Notes under the pieces: generated by a model
The model's database searches: none
What the model was told of the DNA's origin: nothing
What the model saw: only the letters and a program-made list of their open reading frames with translations
Translations under genes and position numbers: made by a program
Shown: piece by piece, positions 1 to 7,589 of the stretch
Layout of the letters: each line of letters starts with the position of its first letter
How positions within the stretch are numbered: position 1 is the first letter of the stretch
Assembly: GCA_030630075.1 (NCBI GenBank)
Contig: DAOVNS010000032.1
Span: forward strand, 1-12,640
Direction: 5' to 3'
DNA: 12,640 nt
Source of the DNA: a bacterium
GTDB lineage: Bacteria; Dependentiae; Babeliae; Babeliales; UASB340

Positions 1-347
1 AACCTAAAAAGATTACCCCTGCAGAAAAAGAAATAGCAAAACCTGAAATCGCAGAGGAAGAGTTACACTTTAATTTAATGGGCGAATCTGATCCAAATTT
101 AATAAAATACCAATTAAGCATTCAAAGAGAAGTTGAACGTTTATGGCATCCTCCTGTTGGTGTTCCAAAGGGAACAGAATGTTCAATTTGTTTTACTATC
201 AATTCGAATGGTGCAATAAATAAATTTGAATTTATCAAACGCTCAAAAATCTTAATCTACGATTTAAGTGTTTCTAAGATTGCAAAAAACTTTCAATTTG
301 ATAGATCTTTATGGAATAAAAAATTTACAATAGATTTCAGGCAATAA
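1..347 (+). CDS. TolA/TonB-like C-terminal domain protein (5' end outside window)
   Basis: The reading frame is open from base 3 to the TAA at 345-347, so this is the last 114 residues of a longer protein. A charged lead-in with several PxE-type residues is followed by about 85 residues with the layout of a TolA/TonB C-terminal domain. That layout is a helix ending in RLWHPP, a strand with the Cys of ECSICFTINSNG, a turn with G, then a strand, a helix (YDLSVSKIAKNF) and a last strand ending TIDFRQ. In the family this periplasmic domain contacts TolB or outer-membrane partners and passes inner-membrane energy outward. The position 33 bases before tolB supports a TolA role. Weak conservation means TonB-like is equally possible from this fragment. 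The ATG at 78 lies inside the domain and is not a start. Confidence 0.7.
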   Translation, partial: PKKITPAEKEIAKPEIAEEELHFNLMGESDPNLIKYQLSIQREVERLWHPPVGVPKGTECSICFTINSNGAINKFEFIKRSKILIYDLSVSKIAKNFQFDRSLWNKKFTIDFRQ

Positions 348-380
348 TTAGAAAAGCAAATTACTTTTTGGGGAAATTTT

Positions 381-1694
381 ATGATAAAAAAAATACTTTT
401 ATTTTTAATGATTTTACAAATACAAAACGTATCATTTAAATATGTACATTGTTCGGATATATCGTTTTCTGTTTCTAGCCCAAATCAAAAACATGAAAAA
501 ATCAAAGTTACATCAGTCGTAATTGGCAACAATGATCTTTTATCAAAGGTATCAAAAATAATTAAATTCGATCTAGAATTTACAGATCAGCTTAAAGTAG
601 AACTAAAAAAGGCAACCAACAATTTAAGTAAAAAAGTAGAAGACAAATTATGCGAACAAGGAGTGTCTCTATCACTTTGCTTAAAACAAGATAATAATAA
701 AATTAATTTAACGCTCAAAGATTTGAATGCTCAAAGCGTAATAATAGAAAAAGAGTTTGCAATAGATCCAAAAAATAAAGTTCTATCAACACACAAAATA
801 TCAGATGAATTAATAAAAATGTTAACCGGAGAAGAAAGCATTGCATTAAGTTCTCTTGCTTATTGTAAATTAACATCACCTAAACAAAAAATAATTTGTT
901 TGGCTGATTATGCGTGTCAAAAAGAAAAAATTATTGTTCCATCAAAAACTATCAATCTTGCACCCTCTTGGCACACTCAAGCACCCGTACTTTTTTATTC
1001 ACAATTTACAAGAACAAATAATAGATTAATGTCTGTAAACATTGAAAAAAAACAGCACAAAGTAATTTGTTCTTACGATGGCCTAAACATGCAACCATCA
1101 TTTTCTCCCGACGGAACAAGGGCAGTACTATGCCTTTCTGGCGGTAAAAATTCAGAACTTTATCTTTATGATTATAATTTGTGTAAAAAATATAATAAAC
1201 GAGTTTTTGTACAACTCACAAAAAATGGAGGAAACAATTCATCACCTCACCTTCTTAGTAACGGAGATATTATTTTTTGCTCCGATTTTGAATCCGGAAA
1301 TCCCCAAATTTATTATCGTAAAAAAGCAAAAAATAAAATACGCCGCCTGACAAGCGGCCAAGGTTATTGCGCAGCACCATCATATTGCTCAAAAAACAAT
1401 AGCATTGTATACACAAGACCAATTAACGGAACATTTCAAATATTTAGTCTAAATATAAATGACTTCAAAAACATACAAGAAAAACAGCTAACATTTGGAC
1501 AAGGAGATAAACACGAACCGTCTTATTCTCCTTGCGGTCATTTTATAGCTTTTTCATATGACTATGCAGATAAAAACAAGAAAAAAACAGCACAAATTGC
1601 AGCATTGAACTGCAATAGCGGAAATATCAAAATATTAACCAGCGGGAAACATGCAAAAAGCTATCCCCGTTGGTGCAAACAAGCATTATATTAA
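381..1694 (+). CDS. tolB: Tol-Pal system periplasmic protein TolB
   Basis: 437 residues, close to the usual TolB length of about 430. A signal peptide is visible: KK at residues 3-4, a hydrophobic core at about 5-13, and export probably near residue 24. The N-terminal part (about 25-155) fits the TolB N-terminal domain. From about residue 190 there are repeated beta-propeller blades of the PD40 type, with motifs such as PSFSPDGTRA, SSPHLLSNGDIIF, AAPSYCSKNNSIVYT and EPSYSPCGHFIAFSYD, each followed by a strand and a QLT or RLT turn. In the family TolB sits in the periplasm and bridges TolA and the lipoprotein Pal during envelope constriction. The upstream TolA/TonB-like gene is probably co-transcribed. 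GGGGA at 370-373 precedes the ATG by 6-7 bases. Pal does not follow in this window. The mature protein has an unusually high number of cysteines (about 14). Confidence 0.88.
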   Translation: MIKKILLFLMILQIQNVSFKYVHCSDISFSVSSPNQKHEKIKVTSVVIGNNDLLSKVSKIIKFDLEFTDQLKVELKKATNNLSKKVEDKLCEQGVSLSLCLKQDNNKINLTLKDLNAQSVIIEKEFAIDPKNKVLSTHKISDELIKMLTGEESIALSSLAYCKLTSPKQKIICLADYACQKEKIIVPSKTINLAPSWHTQAPVLFYSQFTRTNNRLMSVNIEKKQHKVICSYDGLNMQPSFSPDGTRAVLCLSGGKNSELYLYDYNLCKKYNKRVFVQLTKNGGNNSSPHLLSNGDIIFCSDFESGNPQIYYRKKAKNKIRRLTSGQGYCAAPSYCSKNNSIVYTRPINGTFQIFSLNINDFKNIQEKQLTFGQGDKHEPSYSPCGHFIAFSYDYADKNKKKTAQIAALNCNSGNIKILTSGKHAKSYPRWCKQALY

Positions 1695-1719
1695 TCATCT
1701 CAAAAGACTTTTGGATTTG

Positions 1720-1748
1720 TTGTTAAATAAAACAAATTAAGTTAAAAT
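1720..1748 (+). promoter_or_regulatory. Candidate sigma70-type promoter for ftsH
   Basis: TTGTTA at 1720-1725 matches four of six bases of the -35 consensus. A 17-base spacer leads to TAAAAT at 1743-1748, which matches five of six of the -10. Transcription would start near 1755, about 65 bases before the ftsH ATG. AT-rich sequence yields such matches by chance, so this is moderate evidence only. Confidence 0.4.
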
Positions 1749-1806
1749 ATAGTAAGCATTAGCTCAATATATTTCATTATTGAAATTATTTATCAAACAA
1801 TTAATT

Positions 1807-1810
1807 AGGA
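1807..1810 (+). promoter_or_regulatory. Ribosome binding site that fixes the ftsH start
   Basis: AGGA sits 8 bases before the ATG at 1819. The longer frame opening with TTG at 1780 has no comparable site, and its 13 extra residues precede the usual polar lead of FtsH. The ATG at 1819 is therefore chosen. Confidence 0.7.
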
Positions 1811-1818
1811 TTAAGTTC

Positions 1819-3759
1819 ATGGCAAACAAGAATACTAATAAAAACAAACCAGGTTTTAACAAAGCTGGCTTTAAAAAAACGGGTTTTAAAAAACCTAACT
1901 TTAATAAAAAAGGACCAAATGCCGTTTGGTTACTATTTTTATGCCTTATGGCCGGAATGTTGTATCTTTTCTGGTATAACAGCGTAAATAGACAAATTGA
2001 AAACATAAAATACTCCAACCTTGTAAAACTTATTGATACAAATCAAATTGAATCTGTTGTTATTCAAGATCAACTAGTGCAGGGCAAACTCAAAAACGGT
2101 AAAAAGTTCGAAACTTATGTGATTCCATCAGAAAAATTATGGAACAGCTTTAGAGAACACAACATAACAATGGATGTTTATCCTAAAGAAAAACAATCGT
2201 GGGGCGCATTTTTATTTGTTTCACTTCTTCCGTTATTACTTATAATGTTGTGGTTCTTTTATATCCGTCAAAGCCAAGGCGGTGGCGGGGGATCTAGCAA
2301 AATATTTAGCATTGGAAAAAGCAAGGCTAAATTCTTCTCTCCTAATACAATTAATATAACATTTAAAGATGTAGCAGGAGTTGATGAAGCAAAGGATGAT
2401 CTCAAAGATATTGTTGAGTTTCTAAAAAATCCTATTAAATTTTCACGGCTTGGAGCAAAAATACCAAAAGGCGTTTTATTAAGCGGAGCTCCCGGCAACG
2501 GTAAAACTCTACTCGCAAAAGCCGTTGCAGGTGAAGCGAATTGTCCATTTTTCAGCATTAGTGGTTCTGATTTTGTTGAAGTATTTGTTGGTGTTGGCGC
2601 ATCACGAGTTCGTGATCTTTTTGTTCAAGCAAAAAAGAATGCACCTTGTATCGTTTTTATAGATGAAATCGATGCCGTTGGACGTCAAAGAGGAATTGGT
2701 CTTGGAGGCGGAAACGATGAACGAGAACAAACATTAAATCAATTGTTATCCGAAATGGATGGATTTTCGACAGAGCATGGTTCCGTTATTGTTCTTGCAG
2801 CAACAAATAGACCTGACGTTTTAGATAAAGCACTTTTACGACCAGGACGTTTTGATAGAACAATTGAAGTTCCATATCCTGATCTTGCAAGCAGAGAAGA
2901 AATTTTAAAAATTCATGTAAAAGGCGTAAAGCTTGCAGAAAACCTTAATCTTAATAAAATTGCACGCGGAACTCCTGGGTTTAGTGGAGCTGATCTAGAA
3001 AATCTTGTAAATGAATCAGCACTCATTGCGTCAAAAGCAGATAAGGTCAACGTAACAATAGAAGATTTCGAAAAAGCTCGCGACAAATTATTACTTGGTG
3101 CAGAAAGAAAAACCTTGGTATTTACCGAAAAAGACAAAAAACGAACTTCCTACCATGAATCAGGACACACTCTTTTAAATCTCCTGCTTCCAGATACTGA
3201 TCCATTCCACAAGGTAACAATAATTCCTAGAGGAAGAGCACTTGGAGCTTCATGGTCATTACCAGAAATAGACCGAGTAAGTGAATCTAAAAAAGAAATG
3301 CTTTCAAACATTATGGTTTGCCTTGGCGGATTATTAGCAGAAAAAATCATTTTGGATATTCAAACAAGTGGCGCATCTAATGATATTGAAGTAGCAACCA
3401 ATATTGCTCGCAAAATGGTAACACGATACGGAATGTCCGAACTTGGACCTATCGTATTTGATGCCGCAAAAGAACATCCGTACCTGGGCAGAGATATACA
3501 ACAATCAGGTTTTAATTCCGATAAGACAGCCCAAAAGGTAGATGAAGAAATTGAAAAAATAATTAAATCTTGCTACAAACAAGCCGAAGAAATTCTTATA
3601 GAAAACAAAGTTAAGCTCGAAACCTTAGCAAAACACCTGCTAGAAAAAGAATCTCTTCAAGCAGACGAGGTTTACGAACTTCTTGGCATTGAGCCTAGAG
3701 AATTCCATAGCTGGAAATCTGACGACAAAGACGATAAACCAGAAGGTACTACCTTATAA
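1819..3759 (+). CDS. ftsH: ATP-dependent zinc metalloprotease FtsH
   Basis: 646 residues with the full FtsH layout. A short cytoplasmic tail is followed by TM1 (about 35-53), a small periplasmic domain, TM2 (about 131-149) and a glycine-rich linker. The AAA ATPase has Walker A GAPGNGKT at 223-230, Walker B VFIDEID at 279-285, the pore segment [12 protein letters not shown] at 252-263, and the second region of homology with Arg341 and Arg344. The protease domain has the zinc site HESGH at 446-450 and the third ligand Asp522 in SNDIE. FtsH forms a membrane hexamer that extracts and degrades misfolded membrane proteins and regulators. Oddities are a basic tail of four tandem pentapeptides (residues 11-30), and GGLLAEK where GGRxAEE is more usual after the zinc helix. 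The catalytic residues are intact, so the protein should be active. It probably has its own promoter after tolB. Confidence 0.97.
   Translation: MANKNTNKNKPGFNKAGFKKTGFKKPNFNKKGPNAVWLLFLCLMAGMLYLFWYNSVNRQIENIKYSNLVKLIDTNQIESVVIQDQLVQGKLKNGKKFETYVIPSEKLWNSFREHNITMDVYPKEKQSWGAFLFVSLLPLLLIMLWFFYIRQSQGGGGGSSKIFSIGKSKAKFFSPNTINITFKDVAGVDEAKDDLKDIVEFLKNPIKFSRLGAKIPKGVLLSGAPGNGKTLLAKAVAGEANCPFFSISGSDFVEVFVGVGASRVRDLFVQAKKNAPCIVFIDEIDAVGRQRGIGLGGGNDEREQTLNQLLSEMDGFSTEHGSVIVLAATNRPDVLDKALLRPGRFDRTIEVPYPDLASREEILKIHVKGVKLAENLNLNKIARGTPGFSGADLENLVNESALIASKADKVNVTIEDFEKARDKLLLGAERKTLVFTEKDKKRTSYHESGHTLLNLLLPDTDPFHKVTIIPRGRALGASWSLPEIDRVSESKKEMLSNIMVCLGGLLAEKIILDIQTSGASNDIEVATNIARKMVTRYGMSELGPIVFDAAKEHPYLGRDIQQSGFNSDKTAQKVDEEIEKIIKSCYKQAEEILIENKVKLETLAKHLLEKESLQADEVYELLGIEPREFHSWKSDDKDDKPEGTTL
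1849..1908 (+). repeat. 15-base tandem repeat coding four basic pentapeptides in the FtsH tail
   Basis: Four in-frame 15-base units encode [15 protein letters not shown] and PNFNK. The pattern is x-(G/N)-F-(N/K)-K, placed just before the first membrane segment of FtsH on the cytoplasmic side. Confidence 0.75.
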
Positions 3760-3794
3760 TTTTCTGGATTATTAAATATTTTATGTTAGAAAAC

Positions 3795-3822
3795 TTCAAA
3801 TAGTTCGTTTTTTTGCTACAAT
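3795..3822 (+). promoter_or_regulatory. Candidate extended -10 promoter for rpmB-rpsT
   Basis: TACAAT at 3817-3822 has the extended -10 bases TG at 3814-3815 in the right place. TTCAAA at 3795-3800 matches four of six of the -35 with a 16-base spacer. Start of transcription would be near 3829, about 65 bases before rpmB. The position in the gap after ftsH fits a separate ribosomal-protein unit. Confidence 0.5.
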
Positions 3823-3893
3823 GGTATTGTAATTCTTATGTATTACATATTCTAATAAGTAAATAAATCGACACCCGAAAGGATTATTAAATC

Positions 3894-4091
3894 ATGGCAA
3901 ATATTTGTGTCATATGTGATAAAAGACCACAAGTCGTAAATAATGTTAGTAATGCTAACAACAAAACAAAACGTTGGGTATATCCTAATGTTCATGTAAT
4001 TCGCTTTACCCTTAAAGGACAAAGAAGCATTAAGCGCGGTGCAGTTTGCACAAAATGTCTAAAAAAAGGTAAAGTTGAAAAAGTTATATAA
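3894..4091 (+). CDS. rpmB: Large ribosomal subunit protein bL28, zinc-binding form
   Basis: 65 residues, the usual size for short bL28. It begins MANICVICDKRP and contains the family block KRWVYPNVH followed by RSIKRGAVCTKCLKKGK. Four cysteines in two CxxC pairs (Cys5/Cys8 and Cys52/Cys55) form the zinc knuckle of the so-called C+ type of L28. The protein is basic and binds 23S rRNA in the large subunit. AAAGGA at 3878-3883 precedes the ATG by 10 bases. It is followed after 51 bases by rpsT on the same strand, and an extended -10 promoter candidate lies upstream. The cysteine-containing form ties growth to zinc supply, unless a cysteine-free second copy exists elsewhere in the genome. Confidence 0.93.
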   Translation: MANICVICDKRPQVVNNVSNANNKTKRWVYPNVHVIRFTLKGQRSIKRGAVCTKCLKKGKVEKVI

Positions 4092-4142
4092 TTTTTGTTA
4101 GAAGTTTAAAATAAACGAATTTATTTTTAGGAATTGCACGAA

Positions 4143-4406
4143 ATGGCAAATATTAAATCCGCAAAAAAAAGATCTAAAACAAACGAAATACAAAGGCAAA
4201 GAAATGTCGCAAGACGTTCTGATATTAAAACTGCAATTAAAAAATATTTAGTAGCAGTTGAAGAAAATGATTCAAAAGCAGCACCAGCTTTGTTTAAAAC
4301 AGCTGAATCAAAAATTTCACGCGCAGCAGGCAAAGGATTAATTAAAAAAAATACCGCCTCTCGCAAAGTCAGCCGCCTTGCAAAAAAGCTTGCTAATTTA
4401 AAATAA
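4143..4406 (+). CDS. rpsT: Small ribosomal subunit protein bS20
   Basis: 87 residues, typical for S20. It opens with the family signature MANIKSAKKR and is strongly basic and helical throughout. It ends with the conserved GLIKKNTASRKVSRLAKK segment. S20 binds 16S rRNA early in assembly of the 30S subunit. The frame is open three codons further up to a TTG, but the ATG at 4143 matches the family start. AGGA at 4129-4132 lies 10 bases upstream of it. The gene follows rpmB by 51 bases and is probably co-transcribed with it. No clear terminator follows. Confidence 0.95.
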   Translation: MANIKSAKKRSKTNEIQRQRNVARRSDIKTAIKKYLVAVEENDSKAAPALFKTAESKISRAAGKGLIKKNTASRKVSRLAKKLANLK

Positions 4407-4484
4407 GCCTAAAAGCTACGGCTCATTAATAATAGCAAGCACAGTTTGTTATATATTTTGGAAAAAGAAGTTGGAGATAGTGTT

Positions 4485-5057
4485 ATGATTAAGTCAAGTA
4501 AAACTGTAGTTTTAGTTGATTCTGTAGAAACAGCAGTTAAGTTTTATACAGAAAAACTGGCTTTTGATGTTGTTGATTTAGAGATTAACAAAGAAGAAAA
4601 CGAACATGCGCTGGCTTACGCACTTCTCCGTAAGGGTAAATGTTACATTCTTTTTAAAATTCCAAGAATCGAAGAACTAGCCGAGTTTAGTTTTATTAAA
4701 CGCTGTGCTAGCAGATGTGTTGGAATTTTTTCAGAAATAAAAAAAGGATTAGACAAATATTTTGCCAAGTGTGCAAAAAAAGGCGTCACCGTTATTAATG
4801 AACCCGAAGATTGCACAGAGTCTGGCTTTAGAATGTTTTCTATCAAAGATCCTTTTGGGCTTAAGCTAACTTTTGCAGAACCACTACCTGACTTCAAAGA
4901 AGAATACAAAGATTTTGCAGGTTTAGAAATCCACAAAGCAGGCAAAGAAGATACTGTTCTTATCGAAGAAATGGTTAAACATCTTAAAACTTTTGGAATT
5001 TTACGCAGAGCTTCCAAAAAATTCGCCAAACTTTGGTTAAAGAATTCAAAAAAATAA
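4485..5057 (+). CDS. VOC/glyoxalase-fold family protein
   Basis: 190 residues from the ATG at 4485, preceded by GGAGA at 4473-4477 with 7 bases spacing. An upstream TTG at 4446 is less likely. Residues 5-130 show the VOC layout: the strand KTVVLVDSVETAVKFYTEKLAFDVV, strands around YALLRKGKCYILFKIP, the helix KKGLDKYFAKCAKKGVTVINEP, and the closing FRMFSIKDPFGLKLTFAEP, which is the typical DPxGxxxxF ending. In this superfamily the fold binds a metal in dioxygenases, glyoxalases and resistance proteins. The usual His and Glu ligands are not all apparent here, so the reaction cannot be stated. A basic tail of about 55 residues (from about 135) follows the domain. The gene ends just before a bidirectional terminator. 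Function unknown beyond the fold. Confidence 0.7.
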   Translation: MIKSSKTVVLVDSVETAVKFYTEKLAFDVVDLEINKEENEHALAYALLRKGKCYILFKIPRIEELAEFSFIKRCASRCVGIFSEIKKGLDKYFAKCAKKGVTVINEPEDCTESGFRMFSIKDPFGLKLTFAEPLPDFKEEYKDFAGLEIHKAGKEDTVLIEEMVKHLKTFGILRRASKKFAKLWLKNSKK

Positions 5058-5078
5058 ATTTGAACAAAATTTAATATT

Positions 5079-5119
5079 AAAAAAACAGGCCGATGAAAAT
5101 TTCACCGGCCTGTTTTTTT
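5079..5119. terminator. Bidirectional rho-independent terminator
   Basis: A perfect 14-bp stem joins 5079-5092 (seven A, then CAGGCCG) with 5106-5119 (CGGCCTG, then seven T). The loop of 13 bases can itself pair further as TGAA/TTCA. The A-tract and T-tract make it work on both strands. It serves the VOC gene ending at 5057 and the HEPN gene ending at 5123, which converge here. Confidence 0.93.
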
Positions 5120-5122
5120 AAA

Positions 5123-5584
5123 TTAGTTTTTTAATAATAAATCTACAACTTTTCTCATTAAAAAATAGAAATCAGGAATTTTCTTACTAATCAAATCAGC
5201 AGTTTCTTCTTCATAGGTATGTGATGTTCTATTTCTATAATCAATCATTTCTAGCGCTAATTTCGCATCGTCCTCTGTAATCAATCTTACCTCAGCCGAT
5301 TTTCTTATAATTCCCCTGGGACTTTTAAATTCTAAGGTAACTTTTTCTATATTTTCTAAATAAAATTTTAGCAACTTCCAAAACAAATCAACTGTATATT
5401 CAAATCGTTGAATCAAACAATCCCTTAATGACTTTGTAAAATCATCATATTCATCAAACACTTTTGTCTCTAACAAATAAGATATATCTATAACTTTTAA
5501 AGCTTTTTTATAACTATTAGCGGCCTTTTCTAAAGTCAATAAAGCAGCATTCATACTTTTTGCTTTAAGTTTTAATTCGTCCAT
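5123..5584 (-). CDS. HEPN-domain protein, HepT/HI0074-like toxin candidate
   Basis: 153 residues, nearly all helical, matching the nucleotidyltransferase substrate-binding (HI0074-like) HEPN group. Near the C-terminus the sequence DYRNRTSHTYEEE gives the motif Rx4HxY, with Arg117, His122 and Tyr124. In HEPN ribonucleases Arg and His are catalytic. In the HepT/MntA family the Tyr is the residue that the partner MNT enzyme modifies with AMP to switch the toxin off. The gene overlaps the MNT gene. Two starts are possible. ATG 5593 abuts the AGGA at 5594-5597, whereas ATG 5584 lies 9 bases after it, so 5584 is chosen. It is the last gene of the cca operon and ends at a bidirectional terminator. 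Toxin activity is inferred from motif and pairing, not seen. Confidence 0.85.
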   Translation of the reverse strand: MDELKLKAKSMNAALLTLEKAANSYKKALKVIDISYLLETKVFDEYDDFTKSLRDCLIQRFEYTVDLFWKLLKFYLENIEKVTLEFKSPRGIIRKSAEVRLITEDDAKLALEMIDYRNRTSHTYEEETADLISKKIPDFYFLMRKVVDLLLKN

Positions 5585-5901
5585 TGAATCCATTCCTTTT
5601 TTATTGCTTCTAAAAAATTACTTTCAACTGAATAAACATCCACAAGATCAACGAAAACAGGAACTGTTGTTGCTTCTATTGAGTCATGAATTCTAGCTAA
5701 TATTTGCCAATCAATTTTATTACCAAAATCCAAAGCTAAATCAATATCAGCACCACCAATATAAGTTCCCTTTGCCCTAGAACCAAACAAATATATTTTG
5801 CATCCAGGCAAATATTTTTGAATAATCAAAATCAATTGTTTTTTTATCTCTTCATCAACCAACTCACCTGAAAATCGAAACTTATTTACAAACTTACTCA
5901 T
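5572..5901 (-). CDS. MNT-domain nucleotidyltransferase, MntA/HI0073-like antitoxin candidate
   Basis: 109 residues, a minimal polymerase-beta-type nucleotidyltransferase. The core GSRAKGTYIGGADIDL gives GSx10DxD with Gly40, Ser41, Asp52 and Asp54. A third acidic residue, Asp85, lies in the strand VFVDLVDV, as the family requires for metal and ATP use. In the MntA/HepT system such a protein adds AMP units to the tyrosine of its HEPN partner and neutralises it. The 3' end overlaps the HEPN gene by 13 bases (22 if the earlier HEPN start is used), the usual antitoxin-first order and coupling. It begins 21 bases after the stop of the CCA-adding enzyme gene, so all three should share a transcript. 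Only a weak GGA lies upstream of the ATG. All catalytic residues are present. Confidence 0.88.
   Translation of the reverse strand: MSKFVNKFRFSGELVDEEIKKQLILIIQKYLPGCKIYLFGSRAKGTYIGGADIDLALDFGNKIDWQILARIHDSIEATTVPVFVDLVDVYSVESNFLEAIKKEWIQWTN
5594..5597 (-). promoter_or_regulatory. Ribosome binding site deciding the HEPN gene start
   Basis: Read on the minus strand, AGGA lies inside the end of the MNT gene. It is directly against ATG 5593 (no room for a ribosome) but 9 bases before ATG 5584, which favours the second start. Confidence 0.55.
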
Positions 5902-5922
5902 AATTATTTATCCACTAATCTT

Positions 5923-7329
5923 TTAAAACTCTTTTTTTAATTCTTCAACATCTTGTATATCTTCATTTATCTGAATTTTATACGCCTTATCTAAAAGTTC
6001 TCCAAGTTTAGGCCCTGCAGGAATTATATCAAGTAAATGACGCCCTTTTAAAACAGGTTCTTCTGGACCATGTTCAATTTTCACCTCACGCATTTTTTGT
6101 AAAAATTGTTCAAACATATCTTGATAATCAGTTTTTAATGGTTCGCTACTTTTTGGATTACGACCTCTTAGGTCGCACAAATTTAATATTGCAACTCGTC
6201 TAAGATTAACTTCTGGTGAAAGTTTTTTTGCTAAACGTTTATAGGCCCTTATACTAGATTTTTGTTTTAATAATTCTGCTGGCCGAATGTGATATCTAAC
6301 TAATTTACAAACAGCTTTAGTTAATTCTTTATCTAAAACAAAACGTTTCAAAAAAGTTTTTGCAATCGGAACACCCGCTTCTTCGTGCCCCCTGCAAGAA
6401 AGATTTTCGTCAGTTGTAACAAACTTACCCAGATCATGACACAATGCCGAAAGCATTATTAAAAACTTTTCATCATCATCTTTATAATCATTAAAATCTG
6501 CTGCCGCGTCTAATGATTGCATTGTATGTTCAAAAACATCTCCTTCGGGATGATAATCTTTTCGTTGTTCAACACCTATTAAATCGTAAAGCTCTGGAAA
6601 AATTTCTTTTAATCTTTCTATTTTTTTTAACCATCTAAAACCAAGAGATGGCTTTTTTGATTTTAAAAAAAGTTTTTTAATTTCTTCAAAAATTCGTTCT
6701 TTCGAAACCGGTTTATCTAAATAAATATCATGCAGATCCATTTCTTTACACAATGCATTTAAAGATCTTGATGGCTCTATTTCAAATCGACCAATAAATT
6801 GCATCACTCTAAAAAATCTCAACGGATCTTCTAAAAATAAATCTTTATCAACCACACGCATTTTTTTTTCTTTTATATCTTTTAATCCATCAAAAGGATC
6901 TATAATTTTTAAATCAGTTTCGCAAGATCCTAAATCAATCGCCATTGCATTCATTGTAAGATCTCGCCTGCGCAGCGCTTCTTTTATTGTCATTTCTGGA
7001 TCAATTTCAACTTTTGGTTTTCTTCCCTTACTATCTTTTCTTGGCAAAGACCAATCAATATCAAATCCATCAATACGTAAAACACCAAATTTTTTTCCTA
7101 CCAAGCGAACATGTCCAAACTTTTCTAAACATTTTTGTAACAAATCAATAGAAATATTGTGAACTTCAATATCAATATCTTTAACTTTTCTTTTAAGAAC
7201 CAAATCTCTAACAGAACCTCCAACTAAATAAGCAATCCCTCCAGAATTTATAATTTCCTGTAAAATTGGTTGTATTTTTTCAATTGACTGTAAAAAATCT
7301 GATTTAAAAAAATCCAAAATTTTATTCAT
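5923..7329 (-). CDS. cca: CCA tRNA nucleotidyltransferase with C-terminal HD domain
   Basis: 468 residues. The N-terminal class II nucleotidyltransferase head has GGSVRD at 37-42, the metal-binding DIDIE at 51-55 and RRDLTMNAMA at 121-130. The nucleotide-selecting EDPLR at 167-171 follows, then a helical tRNA-binding part. From about 255 there is an HD phosphohydrolase domain, with HPEGDVFEHT at 260-269, CHDLGK at 297-302, a further His315 and Asp386. This matches the multifunctional CCA-adding enzyme type rather than poly(A) polymerase, although the two are close relatives. It builds or repairs the 3' CCA of tRNAs from CTP and ATP in the cytoplasm; the HD part may act as a phosphatase. GGAGA ends 4 bases before the ATG, and a strong promoter lies upstream. 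The gene heads an operon with the MNT and HEPN genes and lies back to back with tRNA-Ala. Confidence 0.9.
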   Translation of the reverse strand: MNKILDFFKSDFLQSIEKIQPILQEIINSGGIAYLVGGSVRDLVLKRKVKDIDIEVHNISIDLLQKCLEKFGHVRLVGKKFGVLRIDGFDIDWSLPRKDSKGRKPKVEIDPEMTIKEALRRRDLTMNAMAIDLGSCETDLKIIDPFDGLKDIKEKKMRVVDKDLFLEDPLRFFRVMQFIGRFEIEPSRSLNALCKEMDLHDIYLDKPVSKERIFEEIKKLFLKSKKPSLGFRWLKKIERLKEIFPELYDLIGVEQRKDYHPEGDVFEHTMQSLDAAADFNDYKDDDEKFLIMLSALCHDLGKFVTTDENLSCRGHEEAGVPIAKTFLKRFVLDKELTKAVCKLVRYHIRPAELLKQKSSIRAYKRLAKKLSPEVNLRRVAILNLCDLRGRNPKSSEPLKTDYQDMFEQFLQKMREVKIEHGPEEPVLKGRHLLDIIPAGPKLGELLDKAYKIQINEDIQDVEELKKEF

Positions 7330-7361
7330 AATGTCTCCAAAAATTAAATTTAATCATTTTT

Positions 7362-7370
7362 ATTATAACA
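7362..7370 (-). promoter_or_regulatory. Extended -10 promoter for the cca-MNT-HEPN operon
   Basis: On the minus strand the bases read TGTTATAAT, a perfect extended -10. No good -35 sits at the standard distance; the best is TTGTTC at 7387-7392 with a 19-base spacer. Transcription would start near 7355, about 25 bases before the cca start codon. Confidence 0.7.
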
Positions 7371-7426
7371 AGTTCATTCAAAACTCGAACAAACTAATTG
7401 CGTCGAACAGTTTTTATAGTTTCTTC

Positions 7427-7455
7427 TTGCCCTTTTTCAATAGTTTTCGTAAAAT
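7427..7455 (+). promoter_or_regulatory. Candidate promoter for tRNA-Ala
   Basis: TTGCCC at 7427-7432 matches four of six of the -35. A 17-base spacer leads to TAAAAT at 7450-7455, five of six of the -10. Start of transcription near 7462 would leave a leader of about 30 bases before the mature tRNA end at 7491. Confidence 0.5.
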
Positions 7456-7490
7456 CTTATTTAATGAGATTGAAATATAAAAAGATTTTG

Positions 7491-7566
7491 GGGGCTATAG
7501 CTCAGTTGGTAGAGCGCATGAATGGCATTCATGAGGTCACCGGTTCGAACCCGGTTAGCTCCACCA
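7491..7566 (+). tRNA. tRNA-Ala, anticodon GGC
   Basis: A complete cloverleaf can be folded by hand. The acceptor stem is GGGGCTA (7491-7497) with TAGCTCC (7556-7562), including the G3-U70 wobble that is the main alanine identity element. The D stem is GCTC/GAGC (7500-7503, 7512-7515). The anticodon stem is CATGA/TCATG (7517-7521, 7529-7533), with a seven-base loop and anticodon GGC at 7524-7526. The T arm is ACCGG-TTCGAAC-CCGGT (7539-7555). The discriminator base is A and the CCA tail is encoded at 7564-7566. It reads GCC and GCU alanine codons. Its neighbour on the other strand is the CCA-adding enzyme gene, although this tRNA does not need CCA addition during maturation. Confidence 0.97.
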
Positions 7567-7589
7567 GCCTACGCCCTACGTGGCTACGG

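Noticed and set aside
1701..1713. Small hairpin CAAAA-GAC-TTTTG after tolB
   Set aside because: Five AT-rich pairs without a proper T-run; too weak to call a terminator.
3743..3755. AAGG-TACTA-CCTT hairpin overlapping the end of ftsH
   Set aside because: Four-base stem only. The following T stretch is short, so a terminator is not supported.
4406..4423. AGCC/GGCT inverted repeat after rpsT
   Set aside because: Four-base arms and no T-run.
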